Assembly: GCA_902518965.1 (NCBI GenBank)
Contig: CABYIQ010000002.1
Span: 62,001-126,000, forward strand
Length of the DNA stretch: 64,000 nt
Direction of reading: 5' to 3'
Source of the DNA: an uncultured SAR116 cluster alpha proteobacterium
GTDB taxonomy: Bacteria > Pseudomonadota > Alphaproteobacteria > Puniceispirillales > Puniceispirillaceae
Shown: positions 54,751 to 63,219 of the stretch, in pieces
Layout: each line of letters begins with the position of its first letter
Position numbering within the stretch: the stretch's first letter is position 1
Position numbers and translations under genes: made by a program
The notes under the pieces: generated by a model
What the model was told of the DNA's origin: nothing
The model's database searches: none
Seen by the model: the letters and a program-made list of their open reading frames with translations, nothing else

Positions 54751-55575
54751 ATGCGCATTAAGCCTCTCAGTCCGTCTTTAGGCAGCGTGATTTATGATAT
54801 TAACCTCTGTGGTTCTCTTGCAGACGACCTCTTGGCAGAATTACGTGCAATCTGGTTAGAACGGCAAATTATTATTCTGCGCGGACAATCTTTAACACCT
54901 GACGAATATCTAACTTTTGCACAGCGGCTAGGCACACCTGATATCTATCCCTTCTTAAATGGCCTTGAGGGCTTTCCTGAGATTACTCCTGTTTTGAAGA
55001 AAGAGACAGAGACAGTCAATTTCGGTGGTGTCTGGCATTCTGATACCACCTATCAGCCCTGCCCTCCTATGGCGACCATTCTATATGCGCTGGAACTGCC
55101 GCCCGTCGGTGGCGACACCCTTTTTGCCAACCAGATTCAAGCCTATGAGGCCCTATCTATCGGACTGAAAAAAACGCTGGCCACACTAAAGATTGTATGT
55201 CGGCCAGATAAAGCCACAGCAGTGGCCACACGAGCAGACAGGATCGCTGAACAGGGGGGTGAAACAAATAAGGACAATCTAGTCGGTATTCATCCTGTAA
55301 TTCGCACGCATCCGGAAACCGGAAAAAAAGCCTTATATGTTAATCAGGCACACAGTTGTCATTTTGAAGGCTGGTCAGTAGCAGAAAGTGACGGACTATT
55401 AAATTTTCTATATGCCCATCAAATCAGAGAAGAATTTCAGTGTCGCCATGTCTGGCAACAAGGTGATGTGGCGATATGGGATAATCGCTGCACACTTCAT
55501 TATCCTGTCAATGACTATCATGGACACAGACGCTTGTTACATCGCATCACACTGAAAGGTGACAAACCGGTCTGA
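54751..55575 (+). CDS. TauD/TfdA-family 2-oxoglutarate dioxygenase
   Basis: 274-aa Fe(II)/2-oxoglutarate-dependent hydroxylase. Iron facial triad: His-x-Asp in VWHSDTTYQ and the distal His near YHGHRRLLHRITL, with Arg for 2-oxoglutarate. RAIWLERQIIILRGQSL is typical for the family. The exact substrate (taurine, an alkyl sulfate or other) cannot be told from sequence. I start at ATG 54751, giving MRIKPLSPSLGSVI; earlier starts are unconserved. GC content returns to the flank level here. It is followed after 26 bases by an EamA permease. Confidence 0.88.
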   Translation: MRIKPLSPSLGSVIYDINLCGSLADDLLAELRAIWLERQIIILRGQSLTPDEYLTFAQRLGTPDIYPFLNGLEGFPEITPVLKKETETVNFGGVWHSDTTYQPCPPMATILYALELPPVGGDTLFANQIQAYEALSIGLKKTLATLKIVCRPDKATAVATRADRIAEQGGETNKDNLVGIHPVIRTHPETGKKALYVNQAHSCHFEGWSVAESDGLLNFLYAHQIREEFQCRHVWQQGDVAIWDNRCTLHYPVNDYHGHRRLLHRITLKGDKPV

Positions 55576-55601
55576 TAGGACCTAGCTGTCAGTTGCCCGC
55601 A

Positions 55602-56504
55602 ATGGAACTTTGGATCATTATCACTGTAATTGCAGCCACGACCCAGACCCTGCGGTCTGCGGGGCAGAAAAAAATGAAATCAGTGATGGGGGATTTTGGG
55701 GCCAGCTATATCCGGTTTTCTTATGCGTTGCCTTTTGCTGCAGTCTGGCTCTGGCTGTGGATGCAGTCAACAGAGCAAAGCTTGCCCCAAACCACACAGA
55801 TGTTCTGGGTGTGGGTCAGTATTGGCGGATTGATGCAGGTGATTTTCACGGTTCTTCTAATCACTCTTTTCAACCATCGGAATTTTGCAGCAGGCACTGC
55901 CTTTTCGAAAACTGAAGTTCTCCAGGCTGCTATTTTTGAAGCTCTCATTATTGGCGAAATTGTGAATTTTCAGGTTGGACTAGCTATTGCCATTGGCGTG
56001 CTGGCGATCTTGATGCTGTCATTTCACAAATCTGATGTCGGTCTATCCGGTCTATTTACATCTCTGTGTTCGAAACAGTCTCTTCTGGGGCTGGCTGCTG
56101 GCGCTTTCCTGGGGTTGTCTACAGTCAGCTTCCGAGCTGCAACCGATTCGCTTGCCACAGGTGATATTGTGCTCAGAGCCTCCATGTCGGCGGCGACATC
56201 GACCTTTTTGCAAACACTTTTCATGGGTGGAATCATGTTCTTGATGGCTAGGCGAGAACTTGTTTTGTCCTTAACTAACTGGCGATCTGCCTGGCCAGTT
56301 GGACTTTTTGGCGCCATAACAACGGCCTGTTGGTTCACAGCATTCTCACTTGAAAATGTCGCATCTGTTCGGGCTGTTGGGCAAGTTGAACTATTGATTA
56401 CACTTGGATTTTCTATTCTTTTTTTTAAAGAAAAAACATCCCGCATAGAGCTATTAGCAATTGCACTCCTGGCTCTATCCATCATTCTCGTCTTGATCAA
56501 TTAA
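55602..56504 (+). CDS. EamA/DMT-family permease
   Basis: About 300-aa membrane protein with about ten hydrophobic segments in two repeats, typical of drug/metabolite transporters. The first half opens WIIITVIAATTQTLRSAGQKK, and the second ends FSILFFKEKTSRIELLAIALLALSII. Substrate unknown. The ATG at 55602 is preceded by three in-frame codons from a TTG. It may be transcribed with the dioxygenase. An AT-rich region with repeats follows, before the ABC transporter operon. Confidence 0.82.
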   Translation: MELWIIITVIAATTQTLRSAGQKKMKSVMGDFGASYIRFSYALPFAAVWLWLWMQSTEQSLPQTTQMFWVWVSIGGLMQVIFTVLLITLFNHRNFAAGTAFSKTEVLQAAIFEALIIGEIVNFQVGLAIAIGVLAILMLSFHKSDVGLSGLFTSLCSKQSLLGLAAGAFLGLSTVSFRAATDSLATGDIVLRASMSAATSTFLQTLFMGGIMFLMARRELVLSLTNWRSAWPVGLFGAITTACWFTAFSLENVASVRAVGQVELLITLGFSILFFKEKTSRIELLAIALLALSIILVLIN

Positions 56505-56557
56505 TAGAAAAAAAACAAACAACATCTAAAACTATTCCAAAGAGAGAAATAAATAAT

Positions 56558-56606
56558 TTTTAATTTAGAATTTTACTTTAGGAATCTATCGTTTTACTTT
56601 AAGAAT
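56558..56606 (+). repeat. Short direct repeats upstream of the ABC-transporter operon
   Basis: TTTTACTTTA-G/A-GAAT occurs at 56571-56585 and again at 56592-56606, 21 bases apart (two helical turns). A weaker copy, TTTTAATTTAGAAT, starts at 56558. The repeats lie 37-85 bases before the substrate-binding-protein start in the presumed promoter region. They may be regulator half-sites or simple AT-rich duplication. Confidence 0.5.
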
Positions 56607-56642
56607 TCATTCAAGAGAAAAAATCTACAATTGGAGGAACGA

Positions 56643-57869
56643 ATGAAATTTCGCTCACTAATGCTGGCCGCAGGTGCATTTGCCCTGACAGTAGGACCAG
56701 CAACAACTGCCCTAGCAAAGGTTGAAGGGGATACTATTATCCTTGGTTCAGCTATTTCTTTGACAGGCAAATATGCAACCAACGGTCTGCACACACAGCG
56801 CGGTTACGATTATGCTGCAAAAATCATCAATGAGGCCGGCGGCGTAAAGGTCGGTGGCAAAAGCTATAAATTAGCTATCAAATACTATGACGATGAATCA
56901 ACACCCGCCCGTGGCGCACAACTTGCTGAGCGTCTTATTCAGCAGGATGGCGTCGAATTTATGCTTGGCCCATATAGCTCCGGGATGACAAAGGCAATTG
57001 CCCCGGTGTCAGAGAAATTTGGTGTGCCAATGGTTGAAGCCGAAGGCGCATCACGGTCATTGTTCACGCAAGGCTATAAGTATCTGTTTGCTGTGCTTTC
57101 AACATCAGAGCAGTATCTCGCATCGGCTGTGCATATGGCTGCTGAGGAAAGAAAGAAAAATTTCAGAAGCCCTTCTGAAGTGCGCGTTGCCCTAGCATTC
57201 GAAGGCGACCCGTTCTCAATGGACGTGCGCGCTGGTGTTCTCGATAACATTGCTGAATATGACATGAAAGTCATTATCGATGATCAATTGCCGGCTGACT
57301 TGTCAGATATGTCAACAACACTCACAAAGGTAAAGGCACTAAAGCCTGATATTCTGATCATCTCTGGTCACTCAAAAGGTGCCGCCACAGCTGCACGTCA
57401 GATTGACGAAATGAAAGTTAATGTGCCAATGATTGCACTGACACACTGTGAAGCTGCAAAAGTTCAGGAAAAGTTCCCGAATGCTGCTACAGGTTTCCTT
57501 TGCCCAACGCAGTGGGTGGAAACATTGTCAAAATCTGACCCAATGTTTGGTAGTGCAATGGACTGGAATGAAGGTTTCAAGAAAGAATATCCTTCATACA
57601 CCTCTGTTCCTTACCAGTCAGCTCAGGCATCTGCCGCTGTTTATGTGTGGAAAGAAGGTTTCGAAAAAGCTAACAGCTTTGATAAAGACACCGTAAGAGA
57701 CGCTCTTTCAGCAGTTGAGATGGAAACCTTCTACGGTGATATCAAATTTTCTGAAGCAGGAAACAATATTGCAAAACCAATGTTTATGCGTCAGATCGGT
57801 GCCGATGGTTCGTACTCACTTGTTGAGTCTTTCAAAGACATGACATTTCCACGCAACGTGACATACTAG
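56643..57869 (+). CDS. ABC transporter substrate-binding protein, Liv family
   Basis: Periplasmic type I solute-binding protein of about 408 aa. Signal peptide: MKFRSLMLAAGAFALTVGPATTALAKV-like, basic then hydrophobic, likely cleaved after ALA. The mature start GDTIILGSAISLTGKYATNG and MLGPYSSGMTKAIAPVSEK are typical of Leu/Ile/Val-like binding proteins. ATG 56643 follows a strong GGAGG; an in-frame upstream codon adds four residues. First gene of the five-gene transporter operon, separated from the permeases by a hairpin. Ligand (amino acid, amide or other) not determinable. Confidence 0.92.
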   Translation: MKFRSLMLAAGAFALTVGPATTALAKVEGDTIILGSAISLTGKYATNGLHTQRGYDYAAKIINEAGGVKVGGKSYKLAIKYYDDESTPARGAQLAERLIQQDGVEFMLGPYSSGMTKAIAPVSEKFGVPMVEAEGASRSLFTQGYKYLFAVLSTSEQYLASAVHMAAEERKKNFRSPSEVRVALAFEGDPFSMDVRAGVLDNIAEYDMKVIIDDQLPADLSDMSTTLTKVKALKPDILIISGHSKGAATAARQIDEMKVNVPMIALTHCEAAKVQEKFPNAATGFLCPTQWVETLSKSDPMFGSAMDWNEGFKKEYPSYTSVPYQSAQASAAVYVWKEGFEKANSFDKDTVRDALSAVEMETFYGDIKFSEAGNNIAKPMFMRQIGADGSYSLVESFKDMTFPRNVTY

Positions 57870-57884
57870 TTAAAATCAATTAAG

Positions 57885-57911
57885 AGAAAGGGCCGTTTGG
57901 CCCTTTCTTTT
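57885..57911 (+). terminator. Hairpin terminator/attenuator within the transporter operon
   Basis: AGAAAGGGCC/GGCCCTTTCT forms a 10-bp perfect stem with GTTT loop, followed by T-rich sequence. It lies 15 bases after the binding-protein stop and 23 before the permease start. Such a partial terminator would make the binding protein more abundant than the membrane parts. Confidence 0.85.
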
Positions 57912-57933
57912 ATAAATTCTTCCGGAGACATTC

Positions 57934-58839
57934 ATGTTAGATAATTTGCAGCTCCTATTTGTTTGGGCGCCCATTATCAATGTGCAAGTAATTTTAGAAG
58001 GCATCTTTGTTGGCGCCGTCTTTGCTTTGAGCGCATATGGGCTAGCCCTTGTCTGGGGCGTTATGAATATTAAAAACCTTGCACAGGGCGACTTTGTAAT
58101 AATGGGCGGATACATGGCTCTGTCATTATCACAAGCAAATGTGCCTCTGCCCTTCATTCTGATCATAGTGGTTGTTACCATGTTTGTGTATGGCTGGGTC
58201 GTTTACATCGGGATGATCCGTCGAATTCTGGATCAGGATATGTTTGTCTCGCTTTTGGCAACCTTTGGTTTGTCTTTATTAATGCAACAGGTCATGAATC
58301 TTATCTATGGCCCGGAAGTGCAAATTATCGATCTGCACATGCCAAATTTCGATTTTTTTGACAATATGGTAAACGTACCGTCATCCAAGATTCTGTCGCT
58401 TTGTCTTGCGGCAATCATCGCCTTCAGTGTTGTCTTGTTTATGAAGAAATCAAGAACAGGGCAAGCGATTAGAGCCACTGCCCAAGACCCTAGAGCTGCC
58501 CGGGTTCTGGGCATAAATACTGACCGTATTTATGCTATTACCTTCGCGTTCAATTCGGCCATTTGTGGTGCTGCCGGTGTCCTCGTCGCAATTATATGGG
58601 TCATACAGCCTTTCTATGGCATCACCTATTCCGTGCGCTCATTTGCAATTGTAACAGCCGCAGGTTTGGGTAACTTGCCTGGCGTTATCGGCGCTGCTTT
58701 TGGAATTGGTTTAGTTGAAAAATATACAGGCGTAATCATCGGCACTGCCTATGAGGTTGCAGCCCCGGTTACTATGCTGGTTCTTGTTCTCATCTGGCGG
58801 CAAATGTCCATGCGACGCAACAGACAGGTATTAAGATAA
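57934..58839 (+). CDS. livH: Branched-chain amino-acid-type ABC permease LivH
   Basis: 301-aa membrane permease with about eight hydrophobic segments. GIFVGAVFALSAYGLALVWG, MNIKNLAQGDFVIMGGYMA, and the cytoplasmic SRTGQAIRATAQDPRAARVLGIN loop (ATPase-contact) are LivH family features. The ATG has CCGGAGA upstream. It overlaps livM by 1 base. It forms the first half of the channel. Confidence 0.92.
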   Translation: MLDNLQLLFVWAPIINVQVILEGIFVGAVFALSAYGLALVWGVMNIKNLAQGDFVIMGGYMALSLSQANVPLPFILIIVVVTMFVYGWVVYIGMIRRILDQDMFVSLLATFGLSLLMQQVMNLIYGPEVQIIDLHMPNFDFFDNMVNVPSSKILSLCLAAIIAFSVVLFMKKSRTGQAIRATAQDPRAARVLGINTDRIYAITFAFNSAICGAAGVLVAIIWVIQPFYGITYSVRSFAIVTAAGLGNLPGVIGAAFGIGLVEKYTGVIIGTAYEVAAPVTMLVLVLIWRQMSMRRNRQVLR

Positions 58840-59885
58840 TGTTAAATAAGAACTCACTTATAACCTATGGCGGTCTGGGGCTGTTTGGTATCTTCGGGCC
58901 TATCTTATTCCCTGAATATACTTTGTCCATCGCCTACCTTTGGATGATGGTATTGATGGCTTCAACCTGGGATACACTTGGCGGCCAGATGGGCTACAAT
59001 TCACTAGGCAACATCGCGTTCTTTGGCGTGGGCATGTATGTTTCAGCTATAGTTCAAATTTCCTTCTTTTATGAGGGCGGGGTAGGTGAATATACATCTG
59101 CAATGGGGTCAATTAAACCCGAATTTACTGATGCAGAATATTTCTACGGTTTGTTTTTCGGAATAATTGTGGCGGCGATTGTTGCGCTCGCGATGTCGGT
59201 GGCTTTGTCGACCTTCATGTTTGGGCTACGCGGGCCTTACTTTGCAATCGGCTCACTTGGTATTGCGGTGGCTACAGCTGAACTGACCATCACGATTGAT
59301 TACGTTGGGGGAGCGTCAGGGATTTCCATGCCTTTGTTCCCAGGCGACATTGAATTCCGTTCAACCTTTTTCTACATCCTCTGCTTTATACTCACGATTA
59401 TATCCCATTTCCTATTGCGCTGGATGTATTCCACACAATTTGGGCTAGCTATTAATGCTATTCGCGATGATGAGGATAAAGCAGAGGCAATGGGCATCCC
59501 AACGCTTGTTTACAAGCGGATTGGATGGGGCGTGGCGGCTATGTTCATGGGCGCAATCGGCGCTGTTGCGGGGAATATGGCTGGCTTTATTGATAAAGAA
59601 GTTGCCTATCCTATCCCAACCTTTGGCATCTTCATGGTCGCAATGGTTTTGCTTGGCGGTAAGGGTACCCTTTGGGGGCCTGTCGTTGGAGCTATCATTT
59701 TCCATGTCGTTAAAGAAACAACTTGGACTTACTTGCTGAATTTGCAGTGGATTGCCCTTGGCCTGATCCTGATTGTGAATATTGTATATTTCCAGCAGGG
59801 CCTTATGGGTTGGCTGCAGACAAAATATCCGGAAATGTTCGGCATTGTTGTTGACGACGGCAATAAAGCAGATAAGGAGGCATAA
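58839..59885 (+). CDS. livM: Branched-chain amino-acid-type ABC permease LivM
   Basis: 348-aa second permease with about nine membrane segments. LGGQMGYNSLGNIAFFGVGMYV, FGLRGPYFAIGSLGIAVATAEL, QFGLAINAIRDDEDKAEAMGIP and the ATPase-contact loop match LivM. Overlaps livH (ATG/taATG). Followed after three bases by the ATPase gene with AAGGAGG. Confidence 0.92.
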   Translation: MLNKNSLITYGGLGLFGIFGPILFPEYTLSIAYLWMMVLMASTWDTLGGQMGYNSLGNIAFFGVGMYVSAIVQISFFYEGGVGEYTSAMGSIKPEFTDAEYFYGLFFGIIVAAIVALAMSVALSTFMFGLRGPYFAIGSLGIAVATAELTITIDYVGGASGISMPLFPGDIEFRSTFFYILCFILTIISHFLLRWMYSTQFGLAINAIRDDEDKAEAMGIPTLVYKRIGWGVAAMFMGAIGAVAGNMAGFIDKEVAYPIPTFGIFMVAMVLLGGKGTLWGPVVGAIIFHVVKETTWTYLLNLQWIALGLILIVNIVYFQQGLMGWLQTKYPEMFGIVVDDGNKADKEA

Positions 59886-59888
59886 ACA

Positions 59889-60632
59889 ATGACTAACATT
59901 ATCAAAGTAAGTAATGTCTCCAAATCATACGGCGGTGTAAAAGCTAATGTTGACATCTCCATGAAAGTCAAACAAGGGTCCATAACAGGTATTATTGGTC
60001 CAAATGGCTGCGGCAAGACGACTCTTTTCAACTCTATTGTTGGTTTTCACCCAATTGATAGTGGTAATATTGAGTTTGATGGTCAAAAGATAACGCATCT
60101 TATGGTTGGCGAAATCGCACGTCTTGGCATGCTGCGTACGTTCCAGCAGACCCGCATTTATACAAAAATGAACTGTGTGGATAACATGCAAATTTCTGTC
60201 TCACACCGCAAAGATTCAAAGGATGGTATCTTTGCCAGCCGACGCGGAGAGATTAAGGACAGGGCAGAGCATCTTCTGGAATTTGTAGGTCTGTATTCAA
60301 AGCGCAACTTGATTTCAGGAGATCTTTCATTCGGCCAGCAGAAACTGCTTGAATTTGCAATGGCCCTGATGAACGAACCAAAAGTGCTGCTTCTGGATGA
60401 GCCGACGGCAGGAATTAACCCAACGTTAATTAATGGTCTGATTGACCGTCTGCAGCGAGCAAATGAAGAGCTGGGCATCACCTTATGTGTGATTGAACAT
60501 AACATGCGGGTTATCATGAACCTGGCAGAACATATTTACTGCTTGTCTAATGGTAAAATGCTAGCAAGCGGCGCGCCGAAGGCGCTGCAGAATGATCAAC
60601 GCGTGATTGACGCGTATCTCGGAGGACATTAA
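59889..60632 (+). CDS. livG: ABC transporter ATPase LivG-type
   Basis: 247-aa ATPase: Walker A GPNGCGKTTLFN, Q-loop RTFQQTRIY, signature-like LSFGQQKLLEFA (SFGQQ in place of SGGQ, normal in this subfamily), Walker B VLLLDEPTAGINP and switch His in IEHNMRVI. One of the paired ATPases of the Liv-type transporter. AAGGAGG precedes the ATG. It overlaps the next gene (TAATG). Confidence 0.93.
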   Translation: MTNIIKVSNVSKSYGGVKANVDISMKVKQGSITGIIGPNGCGKTTLFNSIVGFHPIDSGNIEFDGQKITHLMVGEIARLGMLRTFQQTRIYTKMNCVDNMQISVSHRKDSKDGIFASRRGEIKDRAEHLLEFVGLYSKRNLISGDLSFGQQKLLEFAMALMNEPKVLLLDEPTAGINPTLINGLIDRLQRANEELGITLCVIEHNMRVIMNLAEHIYCLSNGKMLASGAPKALQNDQRVIDAYLGGH

Positions 60633-61705
60633 TGGCTAAAGCCCCGACAAAAAAACCTGCCAAAAAGGCAAAAACAACCACCAAGAAAGTAGCAGGTAAG
60701 AAAGTTAAGACAAAGACAGCAGCACAAACCGCTGCCTCTGTGAAAACAGCAGCCAAAAAGACTGTGGCAAAGAAGGCAACAACAGCCGCGAAAAAAGCCT
60801 CCTCTAAATCAGCTCCACCGAAAAAGACAAAGCAGAGCAAATCCGCTGCCAAGGGCAACAAGAAAGTTACCGGTTACGGCAGTGGCGGCGTAGATGTAGT
60901 CATGTCTGTTGACCAGGTGGCAAAGGAAGCCGCGTCCATAGCAGCAAATGCCCCCAGCCAAAAAGAACTTCTGAAGCTAGCAGGCAACGAGCCGCTTCTG
61001 ACCATTAACAGCCTGCGGGCAGGTTATGGAAAGATGGAAATCCTGCACGATTTCCATCTTGAAGTAGCAAAAGGTCAGTCTTTGTGTCTAATTGGACCAA
61101 ATGGCGCGGGTAAATCAACAGTACTACATTCTATCTTTGGCTTTACCAATATCTTTTCTGGAAAAATTAGTATTGGTAGTAAAGATGTGACTAACCTGAC
61201 CCCATCCCAGAAATTGTCTGAGGCCGGCATTGCTTATATTCTTCAAGATAAATCTGTTTTCCCACAAATGACTGTCGAGGAAAATCTGCTAATGGGCGGG
61301 TTCTTAAAAAACCAGCCTGCTGAGGCTAAGGCAGCTGCTGAAATGGTGTTTGACAAATATTCACGTCTGGCTGACCGGCGAGACAAACCCGCGGGGGTAT
61401 TGTCAGGAGGTGAACGGCGATTGCTCGAAATATCACGAGCGTTGGTGATGAACCCGGAAGTGTTGCTAGTTGACGAGCCATCAATTGGTCTTGAACCACG
61501 CTTCATTGACATGGTTTTTGAAATCCTTGATGATCTGCAGCACCGGGATGGCAAAACTATCATTATGGTTGAACAGAATGCGAAAAAAGGTCTGTCTTTT
61601 GCTGACTTAGGCTATGTGCTGGTATCTGGTGAAACAGCTATCGCTGGAGCCGGTGATGACCTGTTGCAGAATCCAGATGTTGGCCGCCTGTTCCTGGGGG
61701 GATAA
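60632..61705 (+). CDS. livF: ABC ATPase LivF with histone-H1-like N-terminal tail
   Basis: 357 aa, versus about 235 for normal LivF. Residues 1-80 are nearly all Lys, Ala, Thr and Ser, with PKKPAKKA-like repeats as in bacterial histone-H1-like proteins. Residues 80-118 form a linker (GSGGVDVVMSVDQVAKEA...). The ATPase from about 119 is complete: Walker A GPNGAGKST (155-163), signature LSGGERRLLEISRAL, VLLVDEPSIGLEP and VEQNAKKGL. The frame and TAATG overlap with livG are clear, so the tail is real coding. Function of the tail unknown. Confidence 0.93.
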   Translation: MAKAPTKKPAKKAKTTTKKVAGKKVKTKTAAQTAASVKTAAKKTVAKKATTAAKKASSKSAPPKKTKQSKSAAKGNKKVTGYGSGGVDVVMSVDQVAKEAASIAANAPSQKELLKLAGNEPLLTINSLRAGYGKMEILHDFHLEVAKGQSLCLIGPNGAGKSTVLHSIFGFTNIFSGKISIGSKDVTNLTPSQKLSEAGIAYILQDKSVFPQMTVEENLLMGGFLKNQPAEAKAAAEMVFDKYSRLADRRDKPAGVLSGGERRLLEISRALVMNPEVLLVDEPSIGLEPRFIDMVFEILDDLQHRDGKTIIMVEQNAKKGLSFADLGYVLVSGETAIAGAGDDLLQNPDVGRLFLGG

Positions 61706-61750
61706 CTTTCAGCGCGGGTCTTTGGTATCCTTTAAAATTTAGCTTATTCA

Positions 61751-61785
61751 AAAGGCAGGCCATAAGATAGGGCCTGCCTTTTTAC
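61751..61785 (+). terminator. Terminator after the transporter operon
   Basis: AAAGGCAGGCC/GGCCTGCCTT(T) (61751-61761 and 61771-61781) forms an 11-bp stem with a 9-base loop followed by T-rich sequence. It stands between the livF stop and the convergent gene at 61791, and could serve both directions. Confidence 0.88.
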
Positions 61786-61790
61786 TTTTT

Positions 61791-63149
61791 CTATAACTGT
61801 CCTGCCAAAAGCCAGACAGCAGCCCAAAGGCCACCACCAAAAAAGGCCAACCCCCCTGAAGCCCACAAGTTCCGCCCAGCAGAAAGAGCAGAGGTCGGCA
61901 GTCTGAATAATTCACCGACCAGAACAACTGATAATGATGAAAATGAAGTCATGGTTCCTGCCGCCCAGCCAATCATGTGAGCCTGCATGACAAAAATTGC
62001 ATCAAAAACAGTAATGGATGGCGCAAAATAGGCTAGCAGGGGAGCTGCTGAGATCACCGGATGAACACCCAAGACAGAGGCTAGCCAGACTAGTACAGGC
62101 AGGCCCCAGATCATTAGCCATATCGCAGGGGCCTTACCAAACAAGCCATCAAGCATCATAGACAGAGAGGTTGTGTCAGCAGCCAGCGAAGCAATCACCA
62201 TAGAGGTAGAAATGATTACCAGTTCATCGCCGCTGCCTTTTTGCAGGTACCAGAATGTCTGTGCAATCTGCGAGGCGGTCTGCGGGCGGCGACACATCTG
62301 AATGACACATAAGATGGGCATGGTTGTGACCACGGCCAGCAAAGCTGTAAAGCCTGTCGCCACCGACAACAGAATAACAGCCGACACAGCGAGCAGTAAG
62401 CGCGGTATGATTGGCCGCAGGGGCTGCATCGCGTCGAGCACAGAAAAACGCGCACCCGCCGGGGCAGCCAGGGCAGATGTTACAAGAAAAAAAAGCACGG
62501 CAGTAACAAGTCCCAGCATTATGGCCCCAAAGGAAATGCCGGACGGAAGATAAATATTAGCTACGGCAAAGCTTATAAAAAAAGGTGACCATAAGACTGC
62601 TCCATTCATACCGCGCAGAGCAGCTTCTGCTGCCACCCGGCGCCGTTCAGGCCCAGCTTTTTGCGGCAGCGATGCAGCGATCAGCGCAAACGCCCCAATA
62701 TTCATCACGCCGCCCAGAACATGACTTGCCAGTTGCAAACCAGAAGCAGATGTCTTTGCAGGCAGCTGGCCAAGCCGGCGTTGTGTTTCCTTCACTGAAG
62801 GCATTGTAAGCGCCGTTGCCCTGACAAGAGTCAATGTAGGCAGCAGACAGGCAAAAATCAGCACAAAGGCACCTGCATTGCGCAATTGATCAACTGATGG
62901 CAATGCAGGCAGGATAAACCAACCGATGAGCAGCAGGGCCAGCAGAATAATCACAGACTGCAGGCGAAGCCGCATAGCCGACAACAGCAATATCCCAATG
63001 AAGATGATCAGTGCTGTGTCAGCTACAACTCCAATATCTGTAAGTGACAAAATGAGGGGCAAAGACAAGGCCCAACACATAAGCGCCAGAATGACTTTCA
63101 GCGAGCCTAGAAAAGACAAAACACATTCACCTAAATCCGTTGGAAACAT
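61791..63149 (-). CDS. Integral membrane permease of unknown substrate
   Basis: 452 aa, almost wholly hydrophobic with about 11-13 segments. Two halves carry related loops: LRGMNGAVLWSPFFISFAVANIYLPSG and VLGVHPVISAAPLLAYFAP. These resemble the ion-transporter superfamily (anion/citrate-type permeases), but I cannot name the substrate. ATG at 63149. It is convergent with livF and divergent from the MFS gene, with 70 bases between. Confidence 0.65.
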   Translation of the reverse strand: MFPTDLGECVLSFLGSLKVILALMCWALSLPLILSLTDIGVVADTALIIFIGILLLSAMRLRLQSVIILLALLLIGWFILPALPSVDQLRNAGAFVLIFACLLPTLTLVRATALTMPSVKETQRRLGQLPAKTSASGLQLASHVLGGVMNIGAFALIAASLPQKAGPERRRVAAEAALRGMNGAVLWSPFFISFAVANIYLPSGISFGAIMLGLVTAVLFFLVTSALAAPAGARFSVLDAMQPLRPIIPRLLLAVSAVILLSVATGFTALLAVVTTMPILCVIQMCRRPQTASQIAQTFWYLQKGSGDELVIISTSMVIASLAADTTSLSMMLDGLFGKAPAIWLMIWGLPVLVWLASVLGVHPVISAAPLLAYFAPSITVFDAIFVMQAHMIGWAAGTMTSFSSLSVVLVGELFRLPTSALSAGRNLWASGGLAFFGGGLWAAVWLLAGQL

Positions 63150-63219
63150 AACAGCCGGGCGGCTGAATCTTCTCTTTAGCCTATACAGACTTTTGTCAAA
63201 TTCCTATACTCATATCATA

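Noticed and set aside
60547-60861. 104-codon minus-strand frame opposite the LivF tail
   Set aside because: It is the antisense image of the Lys/Ala-rich tail; low complexity alone keeps it open.
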